From NCBI GenBank assembly GCA_020747065.1, contig JAGMVK010000023.1:620001-684000 (forward strand): a stretch of DNA of 64,000 nt, read 5' to 3'. Positions 42,864-53,688 of this stretch are shown piece after piece. Positions within the stretch are counted from its first letter, which is position 1. Each line of letters begins with the position of its first letter. Both the position numbers and the translations under genes were made by a program. This DNA is from Cadophora sp. MPI-SDFR-AT-0126. Lineage: Eukaryota > Ascomycota > Leotiomycetes > Helotiales > Ploettnerulaceae. Under the pieces are notes generated by a model. That model was not told where the DNA came from and made no database searches. It was given only the letters and a program-made list of their open reading frames with translations.

Positions 42864-45341
42864 CCGTATCGACTGGCATATAGCGCCACTCTCGTATAAC
42901 TCGCCATCTCTCCCATAGCGCCAGGTCCAATTGTATCACCTTATCTTCGCGTATGTTATATCGCCATGGCGGAATAAGATTTCCAAAGGTAGGTAGTCAA
43001 ATATCGCGTATTTTCAGTGTAAATAAAGAGGTTTAAAGGCATCCATTCTTAAACTACATAATCTATTACTCTTCCCCTACATCTACTATAGTCTCTTCAC
43101 CCTCTTTTAACTCGTCCCCTAAAGAATCGAGCTCTGAATCTAAATCAAAAGCGTTCTTTATATCGTCGCCTGTATTAGTCGTAATATCATCTTCCCTCTC
43201 CACTCGCAAAGCCTCCTTTTCCTCCTTTGATATATATGTGCCTTGAACCACAATTGTGTCTTCGTCTCCCTTTATATTAACGCCGTCGTCGTCGAGAATA
43301 GGAATAGGGTTCGTAAAAGAGGAGGAGGCCAAAGTGTAGTCGCCGACGGAGATATTAGGGAGGTCTCTAATCTTCAATTCGTTGTCTTCAGAACCGTTAG
43401 GATTTAACGATAACCTAAGGTTGCGAAAGGTTCGTATGATTGTGTCTCAGTAATCAGTATATATTCGACGCCAGGCCTCTCCCACCTATTCTGTAAGGAG
43501 AATTCTGCGCTCTTCGACAGTGTAGGTATTATTATTCTATTTCTTTAGGTTCTGATCGATATAGATCTCTTCTAGTTCCTTGATTATCGCCTTTAAGAGT
43601 GAGTTAATTGTAACATCGAGTACTTGAACGTAGCCAGTACAACCGCCGGGGATGAGAGATAAGGTAACGTTAAACTTCTTGAATTTAGCTCGAATAGCAT
43701 CGTTGAATCTTTCTTCTCACAACCTCTTCTCCTTCGCTATCGCACTTTCGTTCGTAGGGACCTTCTTTCCGGAGTGTTTATGAGGGGCAAAAGCGTCAAG
43801 TACGAGAAGTCGAGGCTCATGGTCTGAAAGAGGATATTCCGAGGCATGTAAGTAATCTGACTGAATCTATTCAAGAAAGTTAGCTGAGTTGGCGTACGCT
43901 TTCTCGTTTTAGATTACCTTCACACTACGATAATATTGAGCCATTTTTAGCTGTCGATTCTTATTTCCTTTCCCTAGTTGTCCCTTAAACATAAGAAGAG
44001 GTTTACACCGAAGAACGCTATTTGTAAAGATAATAACTTAAAGTGTAGCTTGTCGCTTTTCCCAGCCTCCGCGAGCAGTCCTTATTGTTATAGTCTAAGA
44101 GCCTTTAGAGGCGTACGTACAGCCTTTCTAGAACTTAAAGGCGAGTGGGGTTTGATCTATATTCGAGATCTCGGAGAGCTTATACCTTCCAACAATAGGT
44201 ATAGTTAAAGAGCGAGGTATGCCACAGTTAGAATTAAGGTTAACGATAGTATTTCGACGGTTGAATTGAAGCTATTCGATAATAGTAAGACGTAGCTCTT
44301 CGGGAGCTTTCTAAGCTAGTTTAGTGCCGGCGCGGAAAGAGATATCTTGTCGGTGCTTAAAACTAGTTAACTAACCTACAGACCATCGGAATCTAAGGTA
44401 CAGATTTAAGCCTTCTTCCCTACGAATAACACGATCTGGGTGAAGCTCTCTATAAATCTGCTTCGCATTCTAAATGAGCCATTTAGCGGAAATGTTACGA
44501 CCTTTTAATCGAGCCTCGTCGAACCTCTTTTTTAACTTCAATTCTATCTCTAGCTCTTTGACCTTGCCCCATAGCTTGCGAATACGAAATGTGCCCTTCT
44601 TTTGGTGTAAAATCTCACTCTTTTTCTTAATCTAACCTCGGAATGTTAAGCGTGGGATACACAACTTACGAGCGGCGTATCAAATAGTGATTCGCTCGTC
44701 GGTACTATCCTTTAGTTATTAATAAGTAGTCTCCTAATATAAAACAGCAGTTAACTTGTACTCTCGAGAATAGGAGTATCGTCGTCGTGTAACGTAGTCG
44801 TCAAAATCTATATCTGCAAGGCTATCAAGCTCGTCTTTAACCCCTCCATCGATATCGACAATTGGCCGACTAGCACGCTCTTAATCTCTAGGCTCTCCAA
44901 TACCTTCCCTATTATTCAAAATTTGCTATTGAGCCAGCTCTCTCATAGTCTCTTGTTCTCTAACTCCCCTAATATACTTGCGGCTAAGAACACGAGTAGA
45001 GCGAGGTGCTGTATCTTGTGCTGTACGGTCATGGCGAAGACGAGGCTTAAGAGGCTGCAAAAGGCCCTGTAAATTCAGGGTAGCTTGCCCCGGTGGTAAA
45101 GGACTAACAGGGACACGAGGAATTGGCGGCATATTAACGATACTATATAAAAGTGTTGTTTTAGGATCACAGGTTTAGTTAGAAGTAGCAGAGTTAGACA
45201 TCTAAAAGGTGGTGTTTTAGTGGGGATTCAGGGGGAAATTATGATCTACAGCGCCACTCTTGACTACAGCGCCACGTCCAAAACTATCAAAATACTAAAA
45301 AAAAGATATCCCGCCATGGCGCTGTATGCCAGTCGATACGG
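42864..45341 (-). mobile_element. Nested pogo-like (Tc1/mariner superfamily, DDE_1) element
   Basis: 2478 bases inserted 70 bases upstream of the MULE copy B start codon. Ends CCGTATCGACTGGCATA (left) and the exact reverse complement at the right, about 25 bases including AGCGCCA, flanked by TA on both sides (42862-42863, 45342-45343), the Tc1/mariner target duplication. The motif AGCGCCA (or CGCCA) recurs several times just inside both ends, as transposase-binding subterminal repeats do. The internal gene is decayed. Confidence 0.8.
43066..45132 (-). pseudogene. Pogo-like transposase remnant
   Basis: Fragments in order on the minus strand: an N-terminal piece from ATG 45132 (basic; RLRHDRTAQDTAPRSTR); the DDE_1 catalytic part at about 43900-43540 (LLVLDAFAPHK, then FKKFNVTLSLIPGGCTGYVQ and VLDVTINSLLK), matching the family pattern LLVLDxFxxH...VIPGGxTxxLQPLDV; and an acidic C-terminal piece 43377-43066 (LDSELDSLGDELKEGEETI). 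Stops and frameshifts separate the pieces and the sequence is AT-rich, so it is not functional. Confidence 0.65.
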
Positions 45342-45478
45342 TAGGTGGCCCTTGCCGTACAGTACAAATTAGTATGGTGGGGCGAGGGTAATAAATGCAC
45401 ACTGGGGTGTACGGAAAATCCTTGGCATGTGTCGACATAGCTATTTCCATGTGTTGCTTTAGCTGGCCCCTATCTCAA

Positions 45479-46220
45479 TTGATACGTGACTCACGTGCGC
45501 GTTGGGTGTCGCGTGCCAGCCCGAGCACAATAAGGCCAAGGGTGGAGAGACCACACCGCACCCTAGGTACGAAAGTACCTGCTGCATTGCTACCTGCTCT
45601 TTCCTTATGCTCCCTATAATCTTCACAAAACAGGCATCATGGGACTTGCGCGATATCGTTGGTGTCAAAGTTTCGAATGGGCATGTCGTAGGGCTGAGTT
45701 TTGGTGCTCTTTGTTGCACACTTGTTTATCTCTTTGTGCATCGTTTATTTGCAATTGGAACTTCTGTAATTAGAGCAACTCAATCCAAGTTAGCACTTGC
45801 CTTCCTCTCTCCAACTTTAGTCAACGATCTGCGCTTTGTCAAATATTGTACTAATCAAATGTGCCAAGCTCCACAGGTTGGCTTACCGCACGCAGTGATG
45901 CTCTGGCTTCGTCTGCGTGTAATCGGCCTTAGTAAACCGTTCTCCACAACCACAGGTCAGGAATGCCGTGGTTCCCAGATCAAGTGTGCTTTTGCTTAGA
46001 AGGCTTGCGAGTAAAGAGGTGGTGATTAAACCCATTTGAATGTTGATAGTCAAAGTGACCACCTCGCTTAAAATATCCACTTGAGACTAGTGACAAGCAC
46101 TATAAAACGGCTGGCAATAACTACGGATCTCGTTCTTCATGTATTCTCGATTATAATACTCTCCGAGAAGATTGACACGTCTCCTAAAAGATAGTAAGCA
46201 ATTTCCCCGTTATTGATACA
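45479..46220. other. Interval without a supportable gene
   Basis: A plus-strand open frame at 45502-45999 begins with a non-ATG codon and has no domain. The minus strand here has a small Cys-containing stretch (TCGCGERFTKADYTQ) that I cannot assign. Confidence 0.35.
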
Positions 46221-46835
46221 ATGAGCCAACTAGTACTCCGTCATTTGCGAAGGGTGCAAGCCTTTTGGCGCCGCCTATCTGCTGATACTGACGAGGCTGC
46301 TTCAAGTTCGACAGATTCAGGAACTCCCTAGAAAGTCCGAAGTGTGCTTAGGGTGTTACTCAAGAATCCGTGGGATGACTATAGCTACATTCGATATCTT
46401 GGCCAGACTGCATTAACCCTGCGTAAAGCATCGTCCTTCCAGCTTGCCGATATTCGAGAGGTTTCTCCTTTTGAAGTTTTAGGGGACCCGCTAATCCTTC
46501 CCCAGATCAAGCATCTAAACATCGCAGCCATCGAAGAGATCTATTGTTATGATGATAGGATTTTTCTTGTTATGGAACATCTTGACGTCTCTTTCTCTTA
46601 GTTGGAATTCCAGAAATATGATCTCGAAGAGCGAGAGATAGCGACAATACTTTTTGAAGTACTAGTTACCCTCACTCACGAACGACGCAATAGCTGATAG
46701 TAGCAGGTTCTAAAAGGCGTGGCTTATGTCTCTTCGCTTAGGCTTTCTTGCAGAGACCTCTCGTAAGAAAACATCTGGTTGTCTCTTGATGGAGATATTA
46801 AACTTGGTTGGTTCATCTCGCATATGACACACAAC
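46221..46835 (+). pseudogene. Protein-kinase-like relic 1 (RIP-type stops)
   Basis: From ATG 46221 (MSQLVLRHLRRVQAFWRRL) the frame gives IRYLGQTALTLRKASS, then PQIKHLNIAAIEEIYCYDD (C-helix and beta-4), IFLVMEHLDVSFS (hinge), LEEREIATILFEV, a 48-base intron (46659-46706), VLKGVAYVSSLRL and CRDLS[stop]ENIWLSLDGDIKLG (catalytic loop, degenerate). Stops at about 46329, 46600 and 46766 all replace probable CAG/CAA (TP[Q]KV, S[Q]LEF, LS[Q]ENI). The canonical HRD-x4-N is already altered, so the ancestor may have been a pseudokinase. Confidence 0.6.
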
Positions 46836-47802
46836 TTGTGCTTATCTATTCGTCATAGTCCTAGATCCTTGAGAGCTCAAGTATGATGGACTATATGAGA
46901 GCCCTAAAGTCTCACAGGTTCTATTGGATTTTCCAATTTTGGCTGAAATCATAGAAGAAATGATGCTTTCTCGCTATCACCTTACCCTAGATGACGAGAA
47001 ATGGTCTAGGGACGCGATTGATTTCATCTCATGTACTCTAGAAGGGTCGTTTGAGAGTTTGATGAATGTAAGGAGCAACTAGATGGTACATTGCGAATAT
47101 TGGCTGATCAGACTAGCATTGCTTCCTCAAGCAAGCTGTATCCCCAAGAAGGCTGATTCCACGCATCCGTTTCGCCTACGAAGCCGAGCGTGGGTCTTGG
47201 AATTCCAATAGCGAAAAAGAAGCCTTTGACTTCAATTTTGTTACGGCGGCTTGAGGATGGGATATTTCCATATATTGTACTTGAAATCACGATAATGAAC
47301 AAACGTTATGGCATATTACGTGGCTGGTTTCTCGAATTTCATAACCTTAGGTACTCTTAGGCCCTGTGTCGTCCCGCCACGTTGGGCAAGGTGTGCCCAA
47401 TTCTAGAACCCCCTTCCAAATTCATTCCTTCACAGGCGGTGAAGGGGAACTAAAGAAAACGCGAAAAGACTAAAAAGGAACTCTTTGAACGTAAAATTTA
47501 GAGAGGGGAGAAGAGTATAACGAGCATTCGCAGCGAAGTATCAAGTGCGATGCTATTTCGGATCAGTATCGCCGAGCAAGAAATATGAATCAATTACATT
47601 AAATGCAAAGGAACTCTTTTCATTAAGTCTTATGGAGAGATGTTATCTATTATAACCGTCGCTACTGTATGATTTGCTTTACATTCTCTCCTCCTTATTA
47701 CTTGGTATGCTCACCGCATCGAACAAATAGAGTGGAATTGATTTCTCATTGATGGTCTACTAAGTAGTATCTTTTACTTGGGAACGAGGTGCCCAAACCG
47801 AC
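46836..47802. other. Interval without a supportable gene
   Basis: 3' decay of the kinase relic, then about 800 bases with only very short frames. A minus-strand stretch at 47108-47302 is open but unrecognised. Confidence 0.35.
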
Positions 47803-48110
47803 TTATTGGACCGGCACATGCTGCTCCACCTCGAAGTGATGCGGTAGAAGATTCGTCGGCATAGGGTACGCGAAATCCTGGATAATACGGATTAGTTACA
47901 TGCGGGTTCGATGCCAGTTCAACTTACAATTTCTGCCTTCACTGGCCACCAAGTTTCGTCATCGATTGAACGGTATGAGGTGACTCGGCCCCGCCGACGA
48001 ATGAACAGAGCTACCTCAAACCCAGGAAGTTGGCCTAATTCGTGGGCTTTCTTAACTAATGTGTCCTTCCTCCCCGAAGCCCCTTTATACGGATTCCTTC
48101 TCTTCGCCAT
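47803..48110 (-). CDS. Mini MADS-box (SRF-like) protein
   Basis: Two exons, 48110-47928 and 47877-47803, joined across a 50-base intron (GTAAGT donor, CTAATCC branch, TATCCAG acceptor), give only 85 residues. Residues 3-60 resemble the MADS box: KRRNPYKGASGRKDTLVKKA (recognition helix region, cf. the RKxTFxKRKxGLxKKA pattern), HELGQLPGFEVALFI (cf. ELSxLCDxxVALIIF) and a beta strand GRVTSYRS. The usual start of the box (RKKIxI) is shortened and no K-domain or activation region follows. MADS proteins dimerise and bind CArG boxes; this protein would be little more than the domain. Splice joins keep frame and no lesion is visible. Confidence 0.6.
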
Positions 48111-48986
48111 CGTGATGTAACACAGGATACACTCTGTAAGGAAATAGGATGCCTCACAACGTTTTATACATGGACTAATTTGAAAAGATCATCTCCCAGC
48201 CCTCTGATACGTGATGGTATCATTACTTTATTACTAAATTTTGAAGAGGTTATTATCTTGTTATTTGATTGTTGTTAGCTAGTGGTGGTGATACTATTAG
48301 AATATTAACCCCCTACAGAAACCGGGGGTAATTTACTACCACTGGCAAAACCCACAAATTCTACGAGTCAGTGGCGAATAACTATTTGCTTCCCTAACTC
48401 CCCAAATAGAAGACTAAGCTTGTCACCAAAAGTATTCCATCAAACCATCCGTGACCTGCCTGATGACCACAACTTGAGGGTAGATGGTCCCGCATTGATA
48501 TGATCACACGGGGATAAATAACGATGGCATTAATCTAACACAGAGCACTTCGGCATTGACTTTGGCACGCTTGATTCTGGAGGAAATAGGGGTGTTGTTC
48601 GATGGGAGAGATTCATATGAAGCTGCGCAGGTGGTGATTTAGAATGATGACTTGAAGACAGATCTCGAGAGGGAAGGAAACTGAGGTGACAGCGTATTAG
48701 AGCTACGGAGAAACACACAAGCAGCTCCTCCACGATAATCTCACTTTCGCATTCGACAACAGGCTGTTGACTGTCTATCTTCATTGAAGTCTTTCTATGT
48801 TATGAAGAAATTGAGCAACGAAACTGGTTACAGAGAACAAAACGCAGCGGGCATGCCCAAATACCAACAACCTCTCACTAAGTACAAATGTTCACATTAC
48901 AGCAAACGTTTCCAGTTTCCTCTTCCCTTGCTCCAGTTCCTCAAAAGCTTCCCCTTCCATGAGCCCATGCACGTCTTTCAAGTCAG
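48111..48986. other. Interval with one unassigned open frame
   Basis: Upstream DNA of the MADS-like gene and AT-rich sequence. A minus-strand ATG frame (48784-48530, 84 codons, IDSQQPVVECESEIIVEELL then Ser/Pro-rich) has no known domain; it may be a small gene or chance. Confidence 0.3.
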
Positions 48987-49334
48987 TCAGACAGACTCTA
49001 CATGCTCGGGTATTAACTCACAACATTCTCCAATTAGAGAGTATTTGTCTTGGTCCTTGAACGCTCGAAGTACGTATGGTACTTTCGCACCGGCGAAGAT
49101 CGCGATAATGTCGCTGGGTTCCATTCGGTACGCGAGCCATGTAGCCATGGTTCGTGATAGCGAACCTATACAATGGTAACAGAGCAGCCAAGTGTATGAA
49201 TTCGTGGAGATCTCTTGAGTGGCCTTTCGGATGAACAGAGGCTGGTGATTGGGTGCTTCCACTTTCATTTGAAGAGCCTTGGGACTGACCGCGTAGATGA
49301 AGTCTGGTTCATGATGGAGGATGGAAAAGTGCAA
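48987..49334 (-). pseudogene. Possible HET-type protein C-terminal fragment
   Basis: 115-codon frame whose second half (RMEPSDIIAIFAGAKVPYVLR, KYSLIGECC) resembles the conserved C-terminal block of HET-domain proteins (GDxIxxxxGxxxPxxLR...xxxxGExY). No HET domain is recognisable upstream; 49340-49860 holds only scattered coding-like pieces on the same strand. Assignment rests on that motif alone. Confidence 0.4.
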
Positions 49335-49989
49335 TATGAAGAAGAAATGTGAAGTAATGAGGAGAAGATAGTTAACAGAGGGAGGGAAGCTCGTCCCTTT
49401 ATATCTTTGGAGCTCATGGGAGCCACGGCTTTAGACTGCCTACGTGTCCGAAATTATTAATCTAGCCCACTATTCAAACCATGTTCGAGGCAGCATGAGA
49501 GGTGTCTCGACCAGCTCCTCAGGGGTTTAACGCTGCGCCTTCAGAAAGATGCTTTAAAGTGGAGCTGGTATCTTCAGGAACTTCCTTCCTTCCGACCGGT
49601 TTACTGTTTTGGATATGCCAGCCCGTCTCTATTGTGGAGAATAGCTGAAAATCGAGGAGCTTCCTTTGCAAATACGAAAAGCGAAAGTTACCTTGGGATT
49701 TTCTAAGACACAAATAGCAAGTGGGTGCTGATCGATCTCGGCGGTTCTATACCACCCCAACAGAATATGGTTTCTCCTTCGGTATAAGATCGTCTCGACC
49801 GCATAGTTGCGAATGGAAAAGGCCGCAGTAGCGGAGCAACCCAGAAGATAATCACTCACCTAAAATAGTAAGGCAGACTTGCCAGCGGGGACTATGAGGG
49901 ATCTGGATATGCACGAGGGGGTGGTGGATATCTTGCTCCCATCCTTCACTTACCCTCTTTCGCATCGGCCTGCAATTTGACCTCCAAAG

Positions 49990-51310
49990 TTCGGACTCAA
50001 ATAACGCCTACGACAAATGAACAACCCCCCTTTATGATTTCAGTACCTAAAATCCGGCATACACTGACTATCGAAAGATTATCGCTCAAATTACGAAGGC
50101 CGCTAGAGAACGTCCTAAAATAGTAGAAGCGTTAGTCATCATTAGATATCCATGTTAAATATGCGTAGACCTAGTAAAACTAATTATGTGCAAAACTAAA
50201 GCAAATAATACTCGGACCAAATAACACTAAGAAAACTTCTTAGCCAGGGAGTTATTCAACTGCGCTTGCACCTTCTAAGCTAACAAAGATCTCTAGTTAA
50301 CAACTAGAGCTTCTATATCTAAGTTTCCCTTACTTCTGACCAGTTACTCCAAAGCTCGCACCTTCTAAGCTAACAAAGATCTCTAGTTAACAACTAGAGC
50401 TTCTATATCTAAGTTTCCCTTACTTCTGACCAGTTACTCCAAAGCTCATATATCACTTTTAGAGTTGATAAGAGACCTTAATAAATGCATCGAAATATTT
50501 GAATAGATAAACCCATAGTTAACACGGTACGATGTAACAGCACTTCAAAAGCCCCTAATTGGGTGTTGAGCATTTAATTTATCTTTCTGATTATCTTAGC
50601 CTTAATCATAGATCACGCAGGTAAGAATATTTTTCACAAAGCCATATGATGGAAAAAGTTCTACTCAAATGAAGCCAAAGTTATACATTTCACAAACGAA
50701 TCCCAAGTCTCTTTTTATTCCACTAATATCATAAAACAATATAGTCGTACTTCACTTAATAGAACTTAACCTATATATACTAAGGCTTTTAATGGTGTCT
50801 TAGCAAGCATACTTTATAAATGAAATTATAACCGTTAGCAACACATACTTCAAAAACTTATTCTATAAGGGTATTAAATGTTTCCTATTGTAATAACCTA
50901 GCGATTCTCTAACCTTATTAATGTCTGTTAAAGTGCCCCAAGAAATAATTTCTAGAAAGTTAGACGCTTTTGATGACCACCGCTCAAGATGCATTAAGAT
51001 TAGCTTACCGTCTATCTCGGGAGCAATTCCATTTCGCATCATCTTAATCGCAATAACTTCGAGTGAACGGGCAGAGGCCGATTCGATGGACTAACATTCA
51101 TTAAAGTGGGCTAAGTATCCTTTAAGTCAACTAATGTTTTGATAAAATATTTACTGAGCATACTAATTTTTGCATACCCGTTTAATGAGAATAGTATTTT
51201 GGAATTATCAAGTTGTTTATGTGCAAGATTAAAATTAAACAAATACTGCATGCCTTCGAAGACTTAAGATAAGTTAGCAAGAAACCTAGTTAAGTGTAAC
51301 AAAAGACTTC
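49990..51310. other. AT-rich gene-free block
   Basis: About 1.3 kb with no frame above 60 codons, strongly TA-rich and poor in CA/TG words by eye, as expected of old RIP-treated repeat DNA. It contains the 90-base perfect tandem duplication. Confidence 0.5.
50268..50447. repeat. Perfect 90-base tandem duplication
   Basis: Two adjacent identical 90-base units, 50268-50357 and 50358-50447, each from GCACCTTCTAAGC to CCAAAGCTC. Each unit contains a palindrome, CTCTAGTTAACAACTAGAG. The identity inside otherwise decayed DNA implies a recent duplication (or an assembly artefact). Confidence 0.85.
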
Positions 51311-51529
51311 CCTAACGACAAGTCACACTGACGTGGTTCTCCTCGGTTTGAAGGGGAATAACTATAACTTGTCTGAGAGTAGCAGCGGTATAGTCCGTAA
51401 TAATGAAGAAGAAGTTTTGAAATCTGTACACCTCTATAATAGCAAGTAGGTTTTCATACCGGGATATGCCAAGTTTCTCAAAGTTGTAAGATGCGAGTTT
51501 CTTTACTACAAACATCTAGACCAGAGCTA

Positions 51530-51915
51530 GGCTCAGAATAACCCCCGGTACTCCGCGAGAGACTGCCAGCGCCTTCTACCAGCTCAAAATCGGCCACGGC
51601 TACATCAAATCATACCTCCACAAGCTCGGCCATGCGTCCAACGACAGGTGCAGATGCAGTGCGAAAGAGACCGCTCAACACCTACTACTCAGCTGCCCAG
51701 AAACGGGTCTAGCCAGGAAGTACGTAAGAGACACCTTACAGCTCAAAACGCCCCTCTCTCAACGAATTCTCATGCATACAACGAAAGGAATCGCTGCCAC
51801 GGTTGAATTCCTAAAGACCACGAAGGTAGCCACGAGAGCGTGGCACCTGGGGAGGGGGGAAGAAGTAGAGGAGGAGGAGGAGGAGGAGGAGGAGGAGGAG
51901 GAGGATGGCGACTAG
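51530..51915 (+). pseudogene. LINE C ORF2 C-terminal remnant
   Basis: Open to TAG 51913-51915: FYQLKIGHGYIKSYLHKLG, then CRCSAKETAQHLLLSCPETG (the Cys/His block after RNase H), LRTPLS-like LKTPLSQRILMHTT, then a run of about 14 Glu coded by (GAG)n at about 51867-51905, and DGD. RT, RNase H and endonuclease are absent because of 5' truncation. Confidence 0.8.
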
Positions 51916-52110
51916 TCACATGACTAGAGACTGTTAAAACACCTTTCTTTTGTACAAATAGGGCAAGACCCTCACCAGCGCTTAGAACACATCAGACAGA
52001 GCCCCCAACCCTGTACCACAGCTTTCTTTGTTACTAGAATCAGCTCAAACAGCTAGGGAGAAATCCCTGCCATGCTGCATAGTCATAGACTCACATAGCA
52101 TGTAAAAAGG

Positions 52111-52126
52111 AATAATAATAATAATA
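52111..52126 (+). repeat. (AAT)n LINE tail
   Basis: Run of AAT units directly before the second copy of the target duplication; the terminal tail of LINE C. Confidence 0.8.
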
Positions 52127-52355
52127 ATCTAGACCAGAGCTCGGATTATGCAGGCTGCTATAATCGAACCACCACGCTCAAGGGACCGGAGGGATGTATA
52201 TCTATTCCAAGAACTCTCTATCTTAACGAGCGGAGGTTGCTCTCGTTGTGTGACTGACTTTGTCGGTTGGGCTCTAACCGATGGCCCGTCAGGCGGATTG
52301 ATTCTCAAAGGAATTGGAGACGGGACCCTACCCTCCATCGTCAGCTGAACCAAAC

Positions 52356-52818
52356 ATGGCAGGCCTGCCAAACGCTAAAGGTAAAAATCCGAACCACTAT
52401 TCATTCAAGTTTACCGACATCTCACCACCTCTCACTGATGCCCTTCTGGTTGAGGCCGAGGCAAAACGCGAAGCATCCGGTATATGTCGATCATTCGAGT
52501 ACCTTCATCTTCAAACTAACGTAGGCTACAGATGCAGCTCTTGAAAGCGAGAAAACCAAAGATGCGGCTAATTTAGCTACTAAGCAAGCAAGACTCGCAG
52601 CCACTGAAGCTAGACTCCTCGCAACTATAGCTTCGACCCTAGCCATTGAGGCCCAGATCACAAGCATAGAGGTCAAGAAGCAGGAGCGAATCCAGAGATC
52701 GATGTTCGAGAAGGAGCTTGACCGCCTGTTTTCAGGTGTCTCGGATACTATTAGTCAGGCAGCAGCTCAGAAAGCCATGGAATCGATGTATCCTGAAAAA
52801 ACTATTAGGCATATCTAA
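52356..52818 (+). CDS. Coiled-coil protein, probably truncated by an early stop
   Basis: Two exons, 52356-52479 and 52532-52818 (52-base intron, GTATAT...CTACAG), give 136 residues: a head MAGLPNAKGKNPNHYSFKF, then a long Ala/Glu/Lys helix (EKTKDAANLATKQARLAATE, IEAQITSIEVKKQERIQR) typical of a coiled coil. After the TAA the same frame goes on with protein-like sequence (LFWLTYDWEKLLNLDLDS, SMTVVVSEVAAGMK) broken by TAA and TAG, so the original protein was longer. The start lies within the 5' end of the opposite-strand kinase relic. Family unknown. Confidence 0.4.
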
Positions 52819-53688
52819 CCGAGAGGGGTTGATGAGGTATGCCAGAATGATTAATCGTATCTTTCTAAGCTCTTTTGGCTGACATATGACTGGGAGAAGC
52901 TCCTCAATCTCGATCTGGATAGTCGCAATTCCTTTGCTAAGTCAATGACGGTCGTCGTATCCGAGGTTGCTGCTGGGATGAAGATATCGTAGAGGGAAAG
53001 GTGGAGGTGAAGTTCGAGAATGTAGAGGGCAAGAGTGTAAAGACCAAGAAGAGTAACAAGATCAAGAAGTATAGGAAGACACCCTAATCTAGCGGTTAGA
53101 TAGCTGTCTGGTTATTTACTTAGTATAACTATCCTACGTACATGTGACTAGTAATGAAATCCCAGTTACTAGGTTCTTCTAGAGGGAATGGCCTAGGACC
53201 GATGCTCTCCTAGCATCGCTGTCCTAGGCTATAACCTTCCTAAGCCTAAGGTCCTAGTAACTACGTTGTCCTAGTGCTTCCCGAAACCCGTGACTTGGAA
53301 GCGTCCGTAACAGGTACACGGCACTGCCTCTCTAGCCGCCTGTAATTTCTTTGTTTGAGAAATGCAGCAATGCCCTACGAGTTGTTGATGGTTTTCATCT
53401 CCCCGAGGCACTTCTTACATATAACCATGTTCGGGAAATAGTTGAGTTAATTCTCAACAGAGTGTCAGTGATAGTTCCAGTCACAGGGACAATCAGGTCT
53501 CTTCTATAAGTCAATCATCTTGGGAGCGACCAGACAAAGGAACCCACGACATTGATCGTATTGACAAGGAGCAGGATGTATACCCATGCATGGTTGCATT
53601 GAGGCAATGGCTTTTAAGCTAAACAGGATTCTTGTTCTGCTTCTGGCTGAAGCTCACAGGGGTACAAATTGCTATCAACAAGAAAGTC
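52819..53688. other. Decayed 3' region and gene-free DNA
   Basis: Continuation of the broken coiled-coil gene to about 53090 (a basic KTKKSNKIKKYRKT tail in another frame). Then about 600 bases without a gene, including a cluster of CCTAGG-type short palindromes at 53185-53280. Confidence 0.4.

Larger units (their letters stand above)
40498..45470 (-). mobile_element. MULE DNA transposon, copy B (interrupted by a pogo-like element)
   Basis: Inverted ends GGGGCCAGCTAAAGCAACAC (from 40498) and the reverse complement ending at 45470, flanked by a perfect 8-base duplication TATCTCAA (40490-40497 and 45471-45478). Without the nested element (42864-45341) it is about 2.49 kb, close to copy A's 2507. 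Ends and transposase are clearly related to copy A but diverged. Confidence 0.9.
51530..52126 (+). mobile_element. 5'-truncated LINE C with 15-base target duplication
   Basis: A plus-strand non-LTR retrotransposon 3' end: ORF2 C-terminus, a 3' untranslated region of about 200 bases, and an (AAT)n tail ending at 52126. It is flanked by the perfect direct repeat ATCTAGACCAGAGCT at 51515-51529 and 52127-52141. Truncation at the 5' end, a simple tail and a 15-base duplication are the hallmarks of target-primed reverse transcription. Confidence 0.9.
51312..52371 (-). pseudogene. Protein-kinase-like relic 2, split by LINE C
   Basis: Two minus-strand pieces, 52371-52142 and 51514-51312, become continuous when the LINE between the two copies of ATCTAGACCAGAGCT is removed. 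The first piece ends YTSLRSLERGGSIIAACII (glycine-loop-like). The second begins FVVKKLASYNFEKL (beta-3 Lys), then RYENLLAIIEVYRFQNFFFI and ITDYTAATLRQVI (hinge). A TAG lies at the junction (V[stop]M). The C-lobe is not seen. The relic predates or accompanies the LINE insertion. Confidence 0.45.

Noticed and set aside
45502..45999. 165-codon plus-strand open frame
   Set aside because: It begins at a TTG, has no ATG near its start, no recognisable domain and no splice-supported extension.
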